A stretch of DNA of 5,810 nucleotides from G039029935 sp039029935 (GTDB lineage Bacteria; Chloroflexota; Anaerolineae; Caldilineales; Caldilineaceae): positions 1-5,810 of the forward strand of contig JBCCFC010000911.1 in assembly GCA_039029935.1 (NCBI GenBank). The letters run 5' to 3'. The position numbers and the translations under genes were made by a program. The notes below the pieces were generated by a model. The model did not search any database. It worked only from the letters and a program-made list of their open reading frames with translations, and was not told the origin of the DNA. This document shows, piece after piece, positions 5,701 to 5,810 of the stretch; position 1 is the first letter of the stretch, and the number at the start of each line of letters is the position of its first letter.

Positions 5701-5747
5701 ACAATCGGTAAGAGATGTTCATCTGATGAACATCTCTTACCGATTGT
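5701..5747. terminator. Perfect 23-bp hairpin after the small gene; probable terminator
   Basis: The arms 5701-5723 and 5725-5747 are exact reverse complements around a single T, beginning 24 nt after the small-gene stop. In RNA a few tip bases would open to form the loop. The 3' side is followed by a mixed sequence with no long T-run. The core ATCGGTAA (5704-5711) also occurs in the hairpin after the XRE gene, so both may belong to one repeat family. Confidence 0.65.
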
Positions 5748-5776
5748 TGTCATGCCATTAATTCAGCAGATATACT
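5747..5776 (+). promoter_or_regulatory. Probable promoter of the gene at the right edge
   Basis: TTGTCA (5747-5752), an 18-nt spacer and TATACT (5771-5776) form a good sigma70-like promoter. The ATG at 5785 lies only 8 nt past the -10 box and lacks a Shine-Dalgarno, so the transcript would be nearly or fully leaderless, as proposed for the operon at 278. The -35 box overlaps the last base of the 23-bp hairpin. Confidence 0.5.
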
Positions 5777-5784
5777 CTAAGCCA

Positions 5785-5810
5785 ATGAAAATTTTACGAA
5801 CACCAGACAA
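5785..5810 (+). CDS. 5' end of a gene, possibly haloalkane dehalogenase (partial)
   Basis: Only eight codons and two bases are inside the window. They read MKILRTPD. Haloalkane dehalogenases (alpha/beta-hydrolase fold; the DhlA type begins with an IRTPDQRF-like string) share an RTPD motif at the very N-terminus, and this short match is the basis of the call. A promoter ending 8 nt upstream supports a real start. Eight residues cannot prove a family, so this is a suggestion only. Confidence 0.35.

Noticed and set aside
5723..5729. CTGATGA resembling the hammerhead ribozyme core
   Set aside because: It lies at the tip of the 23-bp palindrome, and no following stem II with GAAA or a third stem can be found. 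It is a by-product of the inverted repeat.

Overview
The window looks like a chromosomal segment from a Chloroflexota (filamentous green non-sulfur type) bacterium. The placement is an inference. It rests on a RarA ATPase carrying a long C-terminal extension (a fusion best known from cyanobacteria and Chloroflexota), on a DUF7662-plus-HTH regulator, and on weak or absent Shine-Dalgarno signals at several starts. Coding DNA is of middling GC and the intergenic DNA is clearly AT-rich. I see no rRNA, tRNA, transposase or CRISPR array.

Layout: (1) 1-277 is an AT-rich upstream region with inverted repeats and a probable promoter (241-270) whose -10 box lies only 7 nt before the first start codon, suggesting a leaderless mRNA. 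(2) 278-3685 is a tight two-gene operon, 6 nt apart. It holds an endonuclease/exonuclease/phosphatase (EEP) family metal-dependent hydrolase followed by RarA/MgsA fused to a degenerate methyltransferase-like domain, and it suggests DNA repair or replication-fork maintenance. (3) 3686-3816, between convergent genes, is filled by a nested inverted-repeat element with two apical hairpins whose tetraloops are complementary to each other. (4) 3817-4458 on the minus strand encodes a predicted exported, membrane-anchored protein with a probable NTF2/SnoaL-like domain. (5) 4674-5258 on the plus strand encodes a DUF7662-XRE regulator with a very acidic tail, followed by a perfect 21-bp hairpin. (6) 5331-5676 holds a strong sigma70-type promoter overlain by palindromes, a leader of about 109 nt and a 51-aa coiled-coil-like small protein, ended by a perfect 23-bp hairpin. 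(7) The last bases carry a promoter and the first eight codons of a gene whose N-terminus resembles haloalkane dehalogenases.

The most interesting parts are the unexplained structured element at 3685-3812 and the regulator/small-protein pair. The small gene has a near-consensus promoter with one palindrome covering its -35 box and another at its predicted start site, which suggests tight repression, possibly by the adjacent XRE protein. No function can be assigned to the small protein from sequence alone.
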